From Merluccius polli (Eukaryota; Chordata; Actinopteri; Gadiformes; Merlucciidae), in contig JAOPHQ010003130.1 of the NCBI GenBank assembly GCA_030340625.1, positions 62,001 through 126,000 of the forward strand: a stretch of DNA of 64,000 nucleotides, given 5' to 3'. Positions 61,131 to 64,000 of the stretch are shown in pieces (the first letter of the stretch is position 1; every line of letters begins with the position of its first letter). The notes under the pieces were generated by a model, which had not been told where the DNA came from, made no database searches, and worked only from the letters and a program-made list of their open reading frames with translations. A program made the position numbers and the translations under genes.

Positions 61131-61160
61131 AAATTCAACATTGTGGTGGAGTCCACTCAC

Positions 61161-63560
61161 CAAAGTCGACATCTGAGATCCCTCGGAGGACTTCTTCCTC
61201 ATCTGAAGTGTGTCAGCACCAGCTTCATCAACACTCACCAAACTTTGACACATAGGTTGTGTCTTTATGTCACTCTTCCTGGAGTCAGTGGTCCTGCACA
61301 CCTCGTAATTGTACACGTGCTGGAGAGTCCCTGTCCCCAAAGTATCTGAGTAACGTGGTGGATAATATGGAATCACCGGGAGATTGGAGTGATAAAGGAT
61401 ACGAGACTGTCTCCATCTGTAGATTTTCACTGAGATAATAACCACTAAACACGTGATGAAGAGAAAGGAAACGACAGCCAAAGCCAAGACTAAGTAAAAA
61501 GTCAGGTTGTCATTGTACTCCTTGTCGTGTGTAAAGTCAGTGAACTCCGAGAGCACTTCAGGGAAGCTGTCCGCCACCGCCACGTTAACAACGACTGTAG
61601 CTGAACGAGTGGGCTGTCCGTTGTCCTCCACTATAACAGTCAGTCTTTGTTTGACAGCATCTTTATCAGTGACTTGGCGGATAGTTCTTATTTCTCCATT
61701 CTGTGAGCCCACTTCAAACAGCGCCCTGTCTGTGGCTTTCTGTAGTTTATAGGAGAGCCAGGCATTCTGTCCAGAGTCCACATCAACAGCCACCACTTTA
61801 GTGACCAGATAGCCCACATCTGCTGAACGAGGCACCATTTCAGCCACCACAGAACCACCAGTCTGGACTGGATACAGAACCTGAGGGGCGTTGTCGTTCT
61901 GGTCCTGGATCAGTATTTTCACACTCACATTACTACTGAGAGGAGGAGAGCCTCCATCTTGTGCTCTAACTAGTATCCTAAACTCTTTATGTTGTTCATA
62001 ATCGAGTGAACGCACAGAGTGAATTACCCCGTTTTCCGCATTAATAGAGAAATATTTCGAAATAGGATTTCCGTTAGTCTCTCCGTCAACAATAAAATAT
62101 GAAATGCGTGCATTTTGTCCTTTATCGGCGTCAATGGCTTTTATCTGCGCGATATTGAAGTCAGGAGAGTTGTTCTCCATTATATGCGCTGTATACACAT
62201 TCTGACTAAAAACGGGTGAGTTGTCGTTGACATCAGTGACGAGCAACATGACCGTATTTCTCGTTGATAATGTGGGAATGCCCTCGTCTGTGGCAGTAAG
62301 AGTAATGTTGTAAACGGAATCCTTTTCTCGATCGAGTGTTTTCTCAGTCACCAACGTGTAGTAATTTCTCAGTGATGTTTTAATTGCGAACGGAAGGTTG
62401 GTGTCGATGGTTAAACGCACTTGTCCGTTTTTACCCGAGTCTAAATCATTTACACTCATCAATGCAACGACTGTTCCAGGTGGCGAATCCTCTGAGATTT
62501 TGCCCGAGAAAGAAGTCATACTTACGGTCGGACTGTTGTCATTTACATCCAATATATCAACATGTAATTTACTTGCCCCCGTTAGGCCACCCTGGTCTAT
62601 GGCTTGGAGATTTATTTCGTACGTTTGCGTTGACTCATAGTCTATTTCTCCAATTAGTTTAATCTCACCTGTGCTTTGATCTATTTGAAACGGAGGAGGA
62701 ATATTTTCATCCACATGAGTAAATGAGTATGTAATGTTGCCATTTTGCCCTTCATCGGCATCAGACGCTACTACTGTTGTGATTATTTTACCCTTTAATG
62801 TGTTTTCAAATACAGAGGATTTAAAAAAATGCTCCCCGAATATAGGTGCATTGTCGTTTGCGTCTAGAACATATATATGTATTTTCACAGTTCCAGACCT
62901 TTGTGGATCGCCGCCGTCAACTGCCGTCAATATTAATGCATGTTCGCTCCGTGTTTCACGATCTAGAACAGACTGCAGCACCATTTCGGCATATTTACTA
63001 CCATCTGGTCTACTACCCTGTTTAAGAACAAAATGTTCGGTTGGTTGAAGATAATAATTCTGTAATGAATTCTTGCCGACATCAGGATCTGCTGCGCTGT
63101 CAAGCAAGAAAACGTTCCCGATCGGCACTGACTCACTTATCTTCAAAATAATTTCCTTTTTAGAAAACTCAGGCGCGTGATCGTTAATGTCTTCTATTTC
63201 AATAGTAATGGAAAACAATTCCAATGGATTCTCAATGACGATTTCTAGGCTAAAGCTGCATGGAGATTTCTTGGCGCACAATTTCTCTCTGTCTATTCTT
63301 TCGTTGACAACGAGATGGCCTTTGTTCTGATTCAACACGACGTATTGGTTATTTCCATCGATAACAAGGCGCGCCCGACCAGAGACCAACCTATTAATAT
63401 CTAAACCTAAATCTTTTGCCACATCACCAACAAACAGTCCCTTTCTCATTTCCTCCGGTATAGAATAACGAATTTGTCCCGTCGTCGCATCAAGCGAGCA
63501 CAGAAGAAAAATGGAGACTGTCCAACTCCATGGTAGGCCTACGCTACACAATAAAGCCAT
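61161..63560 (-). CDS. pcdhg: Variable exon S, divergent gamma-type clustered protocadherin with a different cytoplasmic tail
   Basis: 800 codons from ATG 63560 (MALLCSVGLPWSW) to donor ACTTTG|GTGAGT at 61161; a poly-Asn read-through beyond it comes from an intronic ATT repeat. The signal core ends before GQIRYSIPEEMRKGLFVG. EC1 has CAKKSPC, and the first linker is DINDH. EC1-EC5 are the most diverged in the window. The EC6, membrane and proximal stub sequence is the common one up to TTDSRKSD, then switches to a unique 36-residue tail (IKTQPMCQSLVSVDEAG... to MSTL). It has GSQNGEIRT where others have GLQNGEIRT. The CGCT box is degenerate. It may represent a separate subtype or the original form of this end of the cluster. 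The exon is intact. Confidence 0.94.
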
Positions 63561-64000
63561 CAAGCTGGAAATGTTGTTTATATCCAAAGAACAGGAACAG
63601 TTCTTTAAATCCAAAAACAATTTGAATCCCGAATTATATCCACAGAACGACCTAAAGGTGTTGTTGTCTATAGCTTCACAGGTAGAGTAGGCCTATGTGT
63701 GCGATCGTTTCTTTAATTCCTGACCAATACACAGCAGCTATGTTATGGAGGGATGTAGTGGTCTCCTTAGGGCCTAGGCAACAGCACCACCGAGTGCGAG
63801 TGTGTAGAACCTACAACTGCGCTGCTGATGTAATTGGTCCAACGGTAGCTATGACTACATTTCCCACTCTCTAGTGTTCCGTGGCACATAACCAATAAAC
63901 CAAGTCATAAAGTATATATGTTGGTAAGACAAAACTTGGCTATGAAGGATCATTTTGAAAATGAAGAGAATATTTGTGGAAGAATAATATAATAATGCTG
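63561..64000. other. Sequence upstream of exon S
   Basis: A degenerate CGCT-like element at 63776-63795; otherwise nothing is recognised to the right edge. No 3' end of a further variable exon is visible, so the next exon, if any, is beyond the window. Confidence 0.75.
63776..63795 (-). promoter_or_regulatory. Degenerate CGCT-box-like element of exon S promoter
   Basis: Minus strand ACTCGGTGGTGCTGTTGCCT, 216 bp upstream of the ATG. The ACTC end and GCTGTTG are kept, but the CGCT core is TGCT. Position and partial match make it the likely counterpart; activity is uncertain. Confidence 0.45.

Noticed and set aside
61068..61160. Poly-asparagine tail of exon S
   Set aside because: It is encoded by an intronic ATT microsatellite after a consensus GTGAGT donor.

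Overview
The window is a stretch of a vertebrate clustered-protocadherin locus, read entirely on the minus strand, most likely the gamma (pcdh2g-type) cluster of a teleost fish. It holds 18 complete and one partial large variable exons. Each encodes a signal peptide, six cadherin repeats (EC1-EC6), one transmembrane helix and a short cytoplasmic stub that ends at a splice donor. Gamma rather than alpha is inferred from a YSDTL/YNYEV...DSRKSD-type cytoplasmic stub, no RGD in EC1, and no alpha-type cysteine-rich tail. A teleost is inferred from near-identity of the exon 3' ends between paralogs, many dinucleotide microsatellites and fish-like DNA-transposon remnants. The species cannot be named from the sequence.

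Layout (exon letters follow increasing coordinate; transcription runs right to left): A (partial, 1-461), B (1294-3690), C (5821-8241), D (8963-11347), E (13434-15836), F (16540-18942), G (19678-22077), H (23149-25602), I (26477-28906), J (30036-32465), K (33591-36044), L (36945-39332), M (40310-42739), N (44514-46943), O (48018-50447), P (51469-53898), Q (54904-57342), R (58129-60573), S (61161-63560). A-H, K and L start the mature protein QVSY(S/A)xPEE. I, J and M-S start Q(I/L)RYSIPEE. The shared constant exons should lie beyond the left edge and are not in the window.

Every exon has its own promoter signature 176-264 bp upstream of the first ATG: a CGCT-box conserved sequence element (core AGGGACGCTGTTGG), degenerate only before S. 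Several spacers also carry REST/NRSF (RE1/NRSE)-like sites. Near-canonical ones lie upstream of the promoters of B, D, H, K and R. A family with widened half-site spacing lies 44-72 bp past the splice donors of K, M-Q and, in decayed form, J.

By analogy with mammals, each promoter would be chosen stochastically in a neuron and its exon spliced to the common constant exons, giving single-cell adhesion identities. The last ~270 codons (EC6, membrane span, cytoplasmic stub) are almost identical among A-R-type exons, and S shares this up to its cytoplasmic stub. This indicates continuing gene conversion or unequal crossing-over. Spacer comparisons show whole modules (3' end of one exon + spacer + 5' end of the next) reused at several places.

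The spacers also hold an ~1.04-kb hAT-like non-autonomous element with an 8-bp target duplication, an ~1.1-kb GGGGGG-ended inverted-repeat element, a probable solo LTR, and many (CA)n, (GA)n and (TA)n tracts. No tRNA, rRNA, CRISPR or unrelated protein gene was seen.
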